Source of the DNA: RGIG4608 sp045635885
GTDB lineage: Bacteria; Bacillota; Clostridia; Oscillospirales; CAG-272
Length of the DNA: 41,156 nucleotides
Reading direction: 5' to 3'
Assembly (NCBI GenBank): GCA_045635885.1
Contig: JAZTWO010000028.1
Span: 1-41,156, forward strand
Positions within the stretch are counted from its first letter, which is position 1, and each line of letters starts with the position of its first letter. This document shows positions 32,548-40,433 of the stretch, piece by piece. The notes below the pieces were generated by a model. That model had not been told where the DNA came from. It made no database searches and saw only the letters and a program-made list of their open reading frames with translations. The translations under genes and the position numbers were made by a program.

Positions 32548-32790
32548 CTAAAGTGCAGCTTGTTTTTCATAATCTTTGATTATGTCCCTCAATGTGCAGG
32601 GATCAGTGGCACTTGAAGCAATTTCATAAAACAAATCAAGTGCACCCTCTTTTGTTGAGGCAAAGCTTGCGCAACAAAAATCATCCTTGCTTTGAATAAT
32701 AATCAAATAATAACCCCTGCAAAAATTGGAACGCAATAGTTTATATTTGATTCCATACAATTCAATTTTTTCCATAAAAGTAAAGTCCAT
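32548..32790 (-). CDS. Small cytosolic protein, possibly DUF6514 family
   Basis: An 80-residue protein with an AGGGGG ribosome site at 5 bases. The pattern 'ELYGIKYKLL' ... 'YYLIIIQSKDDFCCASFASTKEGALDLFYEIASSATDPCTLRDIIKDYEKQ' recalls the small Clostridia DUF6514 proteins (one beta sheet, then helix and a 'P..L.DI..D' end). I am not certain of the family and no function is known. It is preceded by a TATAAT at 32822-32817 on the minus strand and an inverted repeat further upstream. Confidence 0.75.
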   Translation of the reverse strand: MDFTFMEKIELYGIKYKLLRSNFCRGYYLIIIQSKDDFCCASFASTKEGALDLFYEIASSATDPCTLRDIIKDYEKQAAL

Positions 32791-32836
32791 AATAACCCCC
32801 TACAATTTGTGTTTTTATTATATCACAGTTTGGCAC

Positions 32837-32858
32837 GCAAAAATTATTTGATTTTTGC
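32837..32858. promoter_or_regulatory. Inverted repeat upstream of the small gene
   Basis: GCAAAAAT-TATTTG-ATTTTTGC, flanked by two copies of TTTGGCAC (one on each side), lies just upstream of the presumed -10 of the gene at 32548 and could be an operator. The stretch 32860-32980 holds nothing else I can identify. Confidence 0.35.
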
Positions 32859-32980
32859 ACCCATTTTGGCACAAAATTGGTAAAATATGCCAATATCATT
32901 TAACATTTCGTATTATAAACCATAAATGGTGAAAAAAATGGCGAAACGTGGAGGTTAATATAAATATTTTCAAAATAAAA

Positions 32981-33005
32981 AAGCCCCCAAATTTATGGGG
33001 ACTTT
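32981..33005 (-). terminator. Terminator of HD-domain gene
   Basis: On the minus strand AAAGTCCCCA pairs with TGGGGGCTTT across a short AT loop and runs into TTTTTT. Confidence 0.85.
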
Positions 33006-33008
33006 CTA

Positions 33009-33536
33009 TCAAATCAAACTATTAAATAACTCAATAAATTCTTTTTCGATAACAGAAAATTCAATATAGTCAAATCTTGGTTTTGATTTTAAAGTTGGAA
33101 CGTAATCAAAAATCTTCTCACCAAAAAGGGTAGTGAACTCATAATAAAGAATAGCATCATCAATTTCAAAAACCTGCTTTCTTTCTTCCTCTGAAAGCGA
33201 GGGCACCCACTTTTCAAAAATCTTATTTTGAAGCACGTCTTCAATTTCAAGATATTTGTGCAGATGCTTTTTCACAGGTCGAGTAATGTCCGCAAGGTAT
33301 GCCTCGCTTCCGTCGTGGAGCAAGCAAGCCAAAATCACGTTTTGGGAATATCCTCTCGCCTGCGCTTCATAAGCACAGTTAATTGAATGAAGAGCAACTG
33401 AATAAAAGTGTTTAAAGTGACCGTTAGCACGGCAAAGAAGAGAAAGCGCGTGTGCTATATCTTCAATGTCAATGTCCTCAATTCTTGGTTCAAGGGGATA
33501 AAATTCTTTCTTTTTATAAGTTAAAATATAACTCAT
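33009..33536 (-). CDS. HD-domain nucleotidase (YfbR-like)
   Basis: The 175-residue protein has a compact HD domain: 'HFKHFYSVALHS' (His50), 'ILACLLHDGSEAYLADITRPVKK' (His74-Asp75) and 'EIDDAILYYEF' (Asp145 or 146). The sequence after HD ('SEAYLADITRPVK') is close to YfbR-type 5'-deoxynucleotidases and phage-type HD hydrolases. It probably dephosphorylates deoxynucleoside monophosphates. GGAG precedes the ATG. The divergent neighbour is peptidase T, and thymidine kinase follows that. Confidence 0.9.
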   Translation of the reverse strand: MSYILTYKKKEFYPLEPRIEDIDIEDIAHALSLLCRANGHFKHFYSVALHSINCAYEAQARGYSQNVILACLLHDGSEAYLADITRPVKKHLHKYLEIEDVLQNKIFEKWVPSLSEEERKQVFEIDDAILYYEFTTLFGEKIFDYVPTLKSKPRFDYIEFSVIEKEFIELFNSLI

Positions 33537-33630
33537 TTTTAAACTCCTGACTAATCATAAAATATAAGCTAATTATATCATAATCATTAAAATTTGTAAA
33601 GTAAATAATTTTATTTTTTCAATTTTGCTC

Positions 33631-33659
33631 TTGCCGAAAAAACAAATGTATGATATAAT
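33631..33659 (+). promoter_or_regulatory. Promoter of pepT-tdk
   Basis: TTGCCG, 17 bases, TATAAT with extended -10 TGA, 28 bases before the pepT start. Confidence 0.8.
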
Positions 33660-33687
33660 TATATAAAATATATTATTTGGAGGAATT

Positions 33688-34914
33688 ATGAAAATTACAA
33701 ATAGATTTTTAAAATACGTTTCATACCCAACAATGAGTGATGAAACAAGCGACACAGTTCCAAGCAGCGCAAAACAGCTTGTTTTAAGTCGTGCCATTGC
33801 AGAGGAGCTTGTTGCAATCGGTCTTGAGGAGGTTGAGCTTGACGAAAAGGGCTATCTTTATGCAACCTTGCCCGCAAACGTTGAAAATTCAACAATAACA
33901 CTCGGTCTTGTGGCACACGTTGATACAAGTGACGCATGCGCAGACTACCCAATCAACGCAAAAATCGTTAAATACGACGGAAATGATATCTGCCTTAATG
34001 AAGAAAAGGGAATTTACCTCACAAAAGAGGAGTATCCCTCTCTTGAAAAATACGTTGGTGATGACCTTATCGTAACCGACGGTACAACGCTTCTTGGAGC
34101 TGACGATAAAGCAGGCGTGTGTGCAATCGTTTCTGCGGTTGAAAATATTATCGCAAGCGGTGTTCCTCACGGAAAAATCAGAATTTGCTTTACTCCCGAC
34201 GAAGAAATTGGACGAGGTGCAGATCACTTCGACGTTGAAAAGTTCGGTTGTGACTATGCCTATACCGTTGACGGTGGCTCTTTGGGAGAAATTGAATACG
34301 AAAACTTCAATGCTGCCTCCGCAGTAGTTAAATTCAACGGTGTTTCCATTCACCCCGGCTCTGCAAAGGATAAAATGAAAAATGCATCCCTTATGGCTAT
34401 GGAATTCAATTCACTTTTGCCTGCAGACCAAATTCCTGCCACTACTGATGGATATGAGGGTTTCTTCCATCTTATCGAAATGAGTGGCGAGTGTGAAAGT
34501 GCAACTCTTGTTTATATCATTCGTGACCACGATAAGCAGAAATTCCAAGAGAAGAAGGACCTTCTTATTGAGTGCGGGGATAAAATCAATGAAAAATATG
34601 GCATTGGCTCTTGCGCAACATACGTTAAAGATTCTTACTTCAACATGAAGGAAATCATTGATAACCATATGTATACAATAGATAGAGCAGTTGAAGCAAT
34701 GGAGCAGGTAGGTGTTAAACCCATCATTGTTCCCATTCGTGGTGGTACAGATGGCGCACGTTTGTCATTTATGGGCTTGCCCTGTCCAAACATTTGCACA
34801 GGTGGAGAGAATTTCCACTCACGTTTTGAATATCTTTCTGTTCAGTCACTTAATAAGGTGGTCGAAATTGTTGAAAGAATTATCATCAATGCAACCTATG
34901 CAGAAAGGAAATAA
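33688..34914 (+). CDS. pepT: Peptidase T (tripeptide aminopeptidase)
   Basis: The 408-residue protein is a typical M20B PepT. It has 'LVAHVDTSDA' (His77, Asp79), 'DGTTLLGADDKAGVCAIV' (bridging Asp), 'CFTPDEEIGRGADHFD' (catalytic Glu), 'AYTVDGGSLGEIEYENFNAA', 'SIHPGSAKDKMKNA' and 'PIRGGTDGARLSFMGLPCPN'. It removes the N-terminal residue from tripeptides in the cytosol using two zinc ions. The start has TTGGAGG 7 bases upstream. The thymidine kinase gene starts 2 bases after its stop. Confidence 0.97.
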   Translation: MKITNRFLKYVSYPTMSDETSDTVPSSAKQLVLSRAIAEELVAIGLEEVELDEKGYLYATLPANVENSTITLGLVAHVDTSDACADYPINAKIVKYDGNDICLNEEKGIYLTKEEYPSLEKYVGDDLIVTDGTTLLGADDKAGVCAIVSAVENIIASGVPHGKIRICFTPDEEIGRGADHFDVEKFGCDYAYTVDGGSLGEIEYENFNAASAVVKFNGVSIHPGSAKDKMKNASLMAMEFNSLLPADQIPATTDGYEGFFHLIEMSGECESATLVYIIRDHDKQKFQEKKDLLIECGDKINEKYGIGSCATYVKDSYFNMKEIIDNHMYTIDRAVEAMEQVGVKPIIVPIRGGTDGARLSFMGLPCPNICTGGENFHSRFEYLSVQSLNKVVEIVERIIINATYAERK

Positions 34915-34916
34915 AA

Positions 34917-35486
34917 ATGGCAAAATTATATTTTAAATATGGAGCAATGGGCTCATCAAAAACCGCTAATGCCCTCATCACCAAATTCAATTATGAAGAA
35001 AGAGGAATGAGAGTTTGGCTTATCAAACCCTCAATTGACGATAGGGATGGTGCAGATGTTATCCGTTCAAGAATTGGACTTGAGCAAAGAGCGCAGATAA
35101 TCACTCCCGATATGGATATTTTTGAGGAGTTTAAGAGCCACGTTAGTACACACGCAATCATTGCGGACGAATGTCAGTTCTTCACAAGTGCGCAGATTGA
35201 CCAGCTTCGTAAAATCGTGGACGAGCTTGAAATTCCCGTTCTTTGCTTCGGACTTAGAACCGACTTCTTAACACATACCTTTGAAGGTAGCCACCGTCTT
35301 TTCGAGATTGCGGATTCTATTTCCGAAATCAAAACTATTTGCACTTGTGGTAAAAAGGCAGTAGTTAACGCAAGAATTGACGGCAACGGAAAGGTTGTTA
35401 CCGAGGGCGGACAAATCCTCATCGGCGGCAACGACTCCTACGTTGCAATGTGCCACGCCTGCTGGAAAAAGGCAACAAAAGAATAA
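34917..35486 (+). CDS. tdk: Thymidine kinase
   Basis: The 189-residue type II thymidine kinase has P-loop 'GAMGSSKT' (9-16), the Asp84-Glu85 pair in 'IIADECQFF' with Glu85 the catalytic base, 'PVLCFGLRTDFLTHTFEGS' and the lasso region. The zinc-ribbon cysteines are 'CTCGKKA' and 'CHACW'. It phosphorylates thymidine for salvage. It is co-transcribed with pepT. Confidence 0.97.
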   Translation: MAKLYFKYGAMGSSKTANALITKFNYEERGMRVWLIKPSIDDRDGADVIRSRIGLEQRAQIITPDMDIFEEFKSHVSTHAIIADECQFFTSAQIDQLRKIVDELEIPVLCFGLRTDFLTHTFEGSHRLFEIADSISEIKTICTCGKKAVVNARIDGNGKVVTEGGQILIGGNDSYVAMCHACWKKATKE

Positions 35487-35491
35487 AAAAC

Positions 35492-35521
35492 AACCCGACA
35501 GTTAACCTGTCGGGTTATCTT
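35492..35521. terminator. Bidirectional terminator between tdk and exonuclease III gene
   Basis: AACCCGACAG-TTAAC-CTGTCGGGTT, a perfect 10-bp stem followed by ATCTTTTT; A-run on the other side. Confidence 0.92.
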
Positions 35522-35522
35522 T

Positions 35523-36275
35523 TTAAATATCAATCTCAATCGAAACAGGGCAGTGGTCACTACCCATAATTTCAGTGTGAATTTTTGCCTCTTTTACCTT
35601 ATCCATAATGCGATTTGAAACCACAAAATAGTCAATTCTCCAACCAACGTTCTTTTGCCTTGCTTGGAACATATAGCTCCACCAAGAGTATTCAATCTTG
35701 TCGGGATAAAGAGAACGGAAAGTGTCAGAAAAACCATTTGCCAAAAGTTCACTAAACTTGCCTCTCTCCTCGTCGGTAAATCCGGCAGAGAAGTGATTGG
35801 TTTTAGGATTCTTAAGGTCAATTTCCTCGTGCGCAACATTGAGATCTCCACAATAAATTACGGGCTTAACCTTGTCAAGCTCCATCATATAATTTCTGAG
35901 AGCATCCTCCCAAGTCATTCGATAGTCAAGTCGAGTCAACTCTCTTTGAGAATTTGGCGTGTAAACGTTCAAAAGATAGAAATTCTCATATTCAAGCGTA
36001 ATCGCGCGTCCCTCGTGATCGTGTTCATCAATTCCAAGGCCGTATTTTACCGAAATCGGCTCATGCTTAGCAAAAATTGCAGTGCCGCTATATCCTTTTT
36101 TCTCTGCGCTGTACCAATATTGATAATAACCTTTCGCCTCAAATTCTGCCTGACCGGGTTGCATTTTTGATTCTTGAATAGAGAAGAAGTCCGCATTCTC
36201 ATTGTTAAAAAAATCGCCAAAACCTTTATTTAAACAAGCTCTAAAGCCATTAACATTCCAAGAAATAAATTTCAT
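35523..36275 (-). CDS. xth: Exodeoxyribonuclease III / AP endonuclease
   Basis: The 250-residue protein has the complete Xth/ExoA signature: 'ISWNVNGFRACL', 'FSIQESKM' (Glu35), 'YWYSAEKKGYSGTAIF', 'LLNVYTPNSQ', 'IYCGDLNVAHEEIDL', 'YSWWSYMFQARQKNVGWRIDYF' and the terminal 'MGSDHCPVSIEI' (Asp-His pair). It cleaves at abasic sites and removes 3' blocks in base-excision repair. It is monocistronic, with AAAGGAG before the ATG. Confidence 0.97.
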   Translation of the reverse strand: MKFISWNVNGFRACLNKGFGDFFNNENADFFSIQESKMQPGQAEFEAKGYYQYWYSAEKKGYSGTAIFAKHEPISVKYGLGIDEHDHEGRAITLEYENFYLLNVYTPNSQRELTRLDYRMTWEDALRNYMMELDKVKPVIYCGDLNVAHEEIDLKNPKTNHFSAGFTDEERGKFSELLANGFSDTFRSLYPDKIEYSWWSYMFQARQKNVGWRIDYFVVSNRIMDKVKEAKIHTEIMGSDHCPVSIEIDI

Positions 36276-36302
36276 AAATATCTCCTTTCATTTTCTATGA
36301 AT

Positions 36303-36331
36303 ATAATAACACAAAATTCACAAATTTTCAA
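36303..36331 (-). promoter_or_regulatory. Promoter of exonuclease III gene
   Basis: Minus-strand TTGAAA, 17 bases, TATTAT with extended -10 TGT. Confidence 0.78.
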
Positions 36332-36364
36332 CTAAAATCTCTTTTCAAAGTGCAAAAAATATGC

Positions 36365-36370
36365 TATAAT
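36365..36370 (+). promoter_or_regulatory. Extended -10 of the barnase-like lipoprotein gene
   Basis: TGCTATAAT; the -35 at 17 bases is weak (TTTTCA, 36342-36347). GGAGG and the start codon follow. Confidence 0.6.
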
Positions 36371-36398
36371 AATAAAAAATGAAAATTTTGGAGGCAAA

Positions 36399-37517
36399 AT
36401 GAATTTATTTAAGCAAATATTGGTTTTAATCCTTGTAATTTCAATGCTTGTTTCTTGTAATATATTTCCTCATCAAGAAATTATTACAACAACTTCCATT
36501 GAATCAACAAGCGCAACCACAACATTAAAACCTACAACAACCACAACCACAACAAGTGGTGTAACAACTACAAAACCCAATATTGATTTTGACCCCGACG
36601 AAGATAACGGTCCAACAAGTGACCCCTATGTTAATATGACCGAGGCAGAGTTTTATGCAAACTATACTCCTGCAACATCATATTGGGATTCAGTTTATCG
36701 TTCTATGCATTATTTTATGTCCGGCTCAATTGAAGAGCAGGATCAAGCTCCAACCATTGCAGAAAATCAGCCAATGGAAAACGGTAAATATATTCGTAAT
36801 ACTTCTGCACTCTATTCAAGTGACGGAAATACATATTATGTAATTGATAGCGAAGGCAATATCGTAAATAAGATATTTAAGGGTGGCGCATATATCACTC
36901 TTGAAGAAGTAGCAGCATACGTTCTTGCATTTGGTGACGTACCTGCAAACTACACTTCAAGCAAGAAAACAAAGCCAACAAGTAGTCCCTGGGGTGAATA
37001 TTTAAGACTCAACCACACCGCTTTTTCAGGCGATACAAGCAAATATCCCTATGAACCCGTGCTTCCCGACATTTCGGGATGTGGTGGCGACCTTAGATAT
37101 TACGAAATTGATATTGGAACAACAGGAACTGACTGCGACCCCTCATATGATGCGGTATTGTATAACAATGGAAAAACAATCACCCGTGGAGCTGCACGAA
37201 TAGTTTATACAAGATTTGATAAAAACGGAAATAAAATCATTGACATTGATGAAAAATACGTTTTCTATACCTATAACCACTATAACGATTTCCAAGAATA
37301 TCTCAACTATGAAGGCGGTTGGGGAGAAATGTTTGGGAATATAACCGGTGGTGGCACTATTTCAAGCAAATATGACTATAATCCCACAGATTATGTAACC
37401 GTTGTCAGAAAGAATCTTTACAAGGGCGCAACCGAAAGCGCATGCGTTGAATACGTTGAAGTTGCGTTTATTTATTTCGACAAAAAATATGTTTTTGATG
37501 GCACTTACAGTGCTTAA
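36399..37517 (+). CDS. Surface lipoprotein with C-terminal barnase-like ribonuclease domain
   Basis: The 372-residue product has a lipoprotein signal with lipobox Leu-Val-Ser-Cys20 and a Thr-rich linker (about 30-60). A small domain of unknown role (75-160) is followed by a region matching barnase in order. 'LEEVAAYVLAFGDVPANY' (168-185) corresponds to barnase 'VADYLQTYHKLPDNY'. Glu236 in 'YYEIDI' fits Glu73, Arg263 and Arg267 in 'ITRGAARIVYT' fit Arg83 and Arg87, and His294 in 'TYNHYNDF' fits His102. Compared with barnase there are insertions between these residues and an extra 75-residue C-terminus. It should be an extracellular RNase tethered to the membrane. No barstar-like gene is adjacent. 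The next gene starts 9 bases after its stop. Confidence 0.8.
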   Translation: MNLFKQILVLILVISMLVSCNIFPHQEIITTTSIESTSATTTLKPTTTTTTTSGVTTTKPNIDFDPDEDNGPTSDPYVNMTEAEFYANYTPATSYWDSVYRSMHYFMSGSIEEQDQAPTIAENQPMENGKYIRNTSALYSSDGNTYYVIDSEGNIVNKIFKGGAYITLEEVAAYVLAFGDVPANYTSSKKTKPTSSPWGEYLRLNHTAFSGDTSKYPYEPVLPDISGCGGDLRYYEIDIGTTGTDCDPSYDAVLYNNGKTITRGAARIVYTRFDKNGNKIIDIDEKYVFYTYNHYNDFQEYLNYEGGWGEMFGNITGGGTISSKYDYNPTDYVTVVRKNLYKGATESACVEYVEVAFIYFDKKYVFDGTYSA

Positions 37518-37526
37518 GGAGGAGCT

Positions 37527-39029
37527 ATGACTTTACAAGAAGCAATTGCAAAATTATACGCTTGGCAGAATAAACTTAGCGCATATAATCACGCAATGTC
37601 AATAATTTATTATGACGGTTCAACCGTTGCCCCTAAGAAAACCGCAGCAAACCGTGCGCATACACTTGGAATTTTAAGTGAGGAAATGTATAATCTCACC
37701 ACTAACGAAGAAACTGTTGAAATGCTTGAATTTCTTGATGCCCATAAAGATGAGCTTGAAGAAAAAGAGCAGAGAATTGTGTACCTTGCTTGCAAGAGCA
37801 TGAAGGAAATGAAAAAGATTCCCATTGAAGAGTATATTGCATACGAGGAATTGCTTGTAAATGCGGGCGACGTTTGGCACACCGCTAAAGAAACGGACGA
37901 TTTTGAACTTTTCCGCCCATATCTTGAGCAAATTTTCGAATATAATAAGAAATTCGCAAGCTATTGCGCACCTGAAATGCACCCCTATGATTATTGGCTC
38001 GATCAGTATGAAAAGGGACTTTCAATGGAAAAGTGCGACGAATTCTTTGCAACCTTAAAGGCGAAAATTGTTCCTCTTATTAAGAAGATCGGTGAAGCAG
38101 AGCAGGTTGATGATTCTTGCATTCACGGTGAATTTGATAACCTTGCGCAAGAGAAGTTTTCACTTCAGCTTATGGAAATTATGGGCATCGACCTTGGAAT
38201 TTGTGGTCTTGGTACAACAGAGCATCCATTTACAACAAGCATTGGTTCTCACCACGACGTAAGAATTACAACAAATTATGATAAAACAAACTTTGCATCT
38301 TCAATGTTCAGCGTTATTCATGAGGGTGGACACGCACTTTATGAAATGAATTCTTCTGATGATTTTGCATATACATATCTTGACGGTGGAGTTTCAATGG
38401 GTATCCACGAAAGCCAAAGCCGTTTTTATGAAAATTTGCTTGGCAGAAGTGAAGCATTTGTAAACTATGTTTATCCCAAGGTTTGTGAGTGTTTTCCCGA
38501 ACAAATGAAGGGATATAGTGCAAATGATCTCTATCGTGCAATCAACCTTGTAACTCCTTCATTGATAAGGACAGAGTCGGACGAGGTGACCTATGCGTTG
38601 CACGTTATGGTTCGTTACGAGCTTGAAAAGAGAGTAATGAGTGGCACACTTGAAGTAAAGGACCTTGCAAATGAATGGAAAAAGCTCTATAAAGAATATC
38701 TTGGAGTTGACGTTCCCAATGATAGAGAGGGTGTCCTTCAAGATAGTCACTGGTCAGGCGGCAGTGTTGGATATTTCCCATCCTATGCCTTGGGCTCTGC
38801 ATACGGTGCGCACCTTCTTCATAAGATGAAAGAAGAGGTCGACGTTGATAAATGTCTTGCCGATGGTAATTTCGAGGCAATTAATGCTTGGAATAGAGAA
38901 TACATTTGGAAATACGGTTGTCTTAAAAATCCCGACGAGCTTCTTAAAAATGCTCTTGGTGAAGAATTTGATCCTACTCATTTCACTAATTACCTTGAAG
39001 AGAAGTATTCTAAAATATACAATCTTTAA
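37527..39029 (+). CDS. M32 family carboxypeptidase (Taq type)
   Basis: The 500-residue all-helical metallopeptidase has the zinc motif His265-Glu-Gly-Gly-His269 in 'SVIHEGGHALYEMN', with 'GVSMGIHESQSRFYENLLGRS' supplying the third ligand Glu. It also has 'HPFTTSIGSHHDVRITTNY', 'IRTESDEVTYALHVMVRYELEK' and 'DSHWSGGSVGYFPSYALGSAYGAHL'. M32 enzymes remove C-terminal residues, except proline-blocked ones. It has GGAGG before the ATG and is co-transcribed with the preceding lipoprotein gene or read from an unseen promoter. Confidence 0.97.
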   Translation: MTLQEAIAKLYAWQNKLSAYNHAMSIIYYDGSTVAPKKTAANRAHTLGILSEEMYNLTTNEETVEMLEFLDAHKDELEEKEQRIVYLACKSMKEMKKIPIEEYIAYEELLVNAGDVWHTAKETDDFELFRPYLEQIFEYNKKFASYCAPEMHPYDYWLDQYEKGLSMEKCDEFFATLKAKIVPLIKKIGEAEQVDDSCIHGEFDNLAQEKFSLQLMEIMGIDLGICGLGTTEHPFTTSIGSHHDVRITTNYDKTNFASSMFSVIHEGGHALYEMNSSDDFAYTYLDGGVSMGIHESQSRFYENLLGRSEAFVNYVYPKVCECFPEQMKGYSANDLYRAINLVTPSLIRTESDEVTYALHVMVRYELEKRVMSGTLEVKDLANEWKKLYKEYLGVDVPNDREGVLQDSHWSGGSVGYFPSYALGSAYGAHLLHKMKEEVDVDKCLADGNFEAINAWNREYIWKYGCLKNPDELLKNALGEEFDPTHFTNYLEEKYSKIYNL

Positions 39030-39038
39030 AATAACTAA

Positions 39039-39065
39039 AAGAAGCACTTCGGTGCTTCTTTTTTT
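39039..39065 (+). terminator. Intrinsic terminator of M32 gene
   Basis: AAGAAGCAC-TTCG-GTGCTTCTT, a UUCG tetraloop on a 9-bp stem, followed by T7. Confidence 0.95.
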
Positions 39066-39074
39066 ATAAAACTA

Positions 39075-39103
39075 TTGACAAATCTAAATATATGTGATAA
39101 AAT
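39075..39103 (+). promoter_or_regulatory. Promoter of TetR-ABC operon
   Basis: TTGACA, 17 bases, TAAAAT with extended -10 TGA. Confidence 0.85.
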
Positions 39104-39114
39104 AACACTTGATA

Positions 39115-39130
39115 TATAACAAATGTTATA
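39115..39130. promoter_or_regulatory. Palindromic operator, probable TetR autoregulation site
   Basis: TATAACA-AA-TGTTATA, a perfect 7-2-7 inverted repeat placed at the expected transcription start and just ahead of the ribosome site of the TetR gene. Binding would block its own operon. Confidence 0.65.
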
Positions 39131-39143
39131 CAAGGAGAATACT

Positions 39144-39722
39144 ATGCCCCCAAAAATTAAAGTAACTAAAGAAGAAATTATAAAAACAACAGTTGAGCTT
39201 GTTCGTGAAAACGGACAAAACGCAATCAATGCAAGGGCTATTGCCGCCTCTTTGAATTGCTCAACCCAACCAATATTTTCAAATTTTGAAAGTATGGAAG
39301 AGCTTGAACAAGCCACAATACTTTCTGCCTATGAAATATATCTTAATTTTATTAAAAGTGAAGTCGAAAGTGAAAAATATCCCAAATATAAGGCATTCGG
39401 AATGGCATATATAAGATTTGCCAAGGAAGAAAAAGAACTTTTCAAGCTCCTTTTTATGCGTGACAGAACGGGCGAGGAAGCCACAATGTCACCCGATTTT
39501 GAAGAATCCGTTCAAATGATAATGGAAGCGAATAACGCGTCCTATGAAACAGCAAGTATAATTCACTTTGAATTGTGGAGCTGTGTGCACGGCATTGGAA
39601 CAATGCTTGCCACTTCATTTATGCCACTTGAATGGGATGCTATCAGCAATATCTTAACTGACGTGTATCAAGCCATACGCGCAAAGCACATCTCGGAGGT
39701 AAATAATAATGTATGCAATTAA
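39144..39722 (+). CDS. TetR family transcriptional regulator
   Basis: Starting at the ATG after AAGGAG the protein has 192 residues; an ATG 21 bases upstream overlaps the operator and is rejected. The N-terminal helix-turn-helix reads 'TKEEIIKTTVELVRENGQNAINARAIAASLNCSTQPIFSNFESMEEL'. The C-terminal domain ('FAKEEKELFKLLFMRD', 'WSCVHGIGTMLATSF') is of the TetR ligand-binding type. It overlaps the ABC ATPase gene by 14 bases and probably represses the exporter until an inducer, perhaps a drug or lipid, binds. Confidence 0.93.
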   Translation: MPPKIKVTKEEIIKTTVELVRENGQNAINARAIAASLNCSTQPIFSNFESMEELEQATILSAYEIYLNFIKSEVESEKYPKYKAFGMAYIRFAKEEKELFKLLFMRDRTGEEATMSPDFEESVQMIMEANNASYETASIIHFELWSCVHGIGTMLATSFMPLEWDAISNILTDVYQAIRAKHISEVNNNVCN

Positions 39723-40431
39723 AATAGAAGGACTTACAAAAAGATATAAAGACGTTACTGCAGTTGACAATTTAACTTTGTCGATAGAAAGTGGCGAGTT
39801 GTTCTCGTTGCTTGGAGTAAATGGCGCAGGTAAAACAACAACAATCAAAATGCTTTCTTGCATAACAGAGCCAACTGACGGTTACGCATACTTGCTTGGC
39901 AACAGTATACGAAGCGATATAGAAGCGGTAAAAACGCTCATTGCGGTTTCTCCTCAAGAAACTGCAGTAGCGCCTGCACTTACTGTGCGTGAAAATCTTG
40001 AGCTCATATGCGGAATACACAACTTTTCTAAAGAAAAAAGAGAAAGCAAGATTGAAGAACTTTCTAAAATGCTTTCATTAGAAAGCGTAATGAATAAACG
40101 CGCAGGCAAACTTTCAGGTGGATTTGCACGTCGCTTAAGTATCGCCATGGCACTTATAAGCGAGCCGAAAATCCTTTTTCTCGACGAGCCAACCTTGGGG
40201 CTTGACGTTATTGCAAGAAGTGAGCTTTGGGAGGTAATCAAATCCTTAAAAGGCAAGGTCACAATTATTCTTACAACTCACTATATGGAGGAGGCAGAGG
40301 AGCTTTCCGATAGAATTGGCATTATGAAAAACGGCAAGCTTCTGATTTGTGATACTCCGAATGCTATTAAAGCACAAACTAACGAAGATAGCATTGAAAA
40401 AGCATTTATTAAAGTGGTAAAGGAGGCATAA
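39709..40431 (+). CDS. ABC-2 type exporter ATP-binding protein
   Basis: The 240-residue ATPase has Walker A 'GVNGAGKTT', 'AVSPQETAVAPALTVRENLEL', signature 'LSGGFARRLSIAMAL', Walker B 'ILFLDEPTLGLDV' and the switch His in 'ILTTHYMEEAEELSDRIGI'. This is the DrrA/NatA/CcmA group, which works with ABC-2 permeases to export drugs, lipids or ions. The start codon lies in the TetR gene with GGAGG 10 bases upstream. The permease gene follows by two bases. Confidence 0.95.
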   Translation: MYAIKIEGLTKRYKDVTAVDNLTLSIESGELFSLLGVNGAGKTTTIKMLSCITEPTDGYAYLLGNSIRSDIEAVKTLIAVSPQETAVAPALTVRENLELICGIHNFSKEKRESKIEELSKMLSLESVMNKRAGKLSGGFARRLSIAMALISEPKILFLDEPTLGLDVIARSELWEVIKSLKGKVTIILTTHYMEEAEELSDRIGIMKNGKLLICDTPNAIKAQTNEDSIEKAFIKVVKEA

Positions 40432-40433
40432 AA

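Noticed and set aside
36399..39029. Toxin-immunity (barnase-barstar) pair
   Set aside because: The gene after the barnase-like lipoprotein is an M32 carboxypeptidase, not a barstar, and no small acidic barstar-like gene was found in the window.
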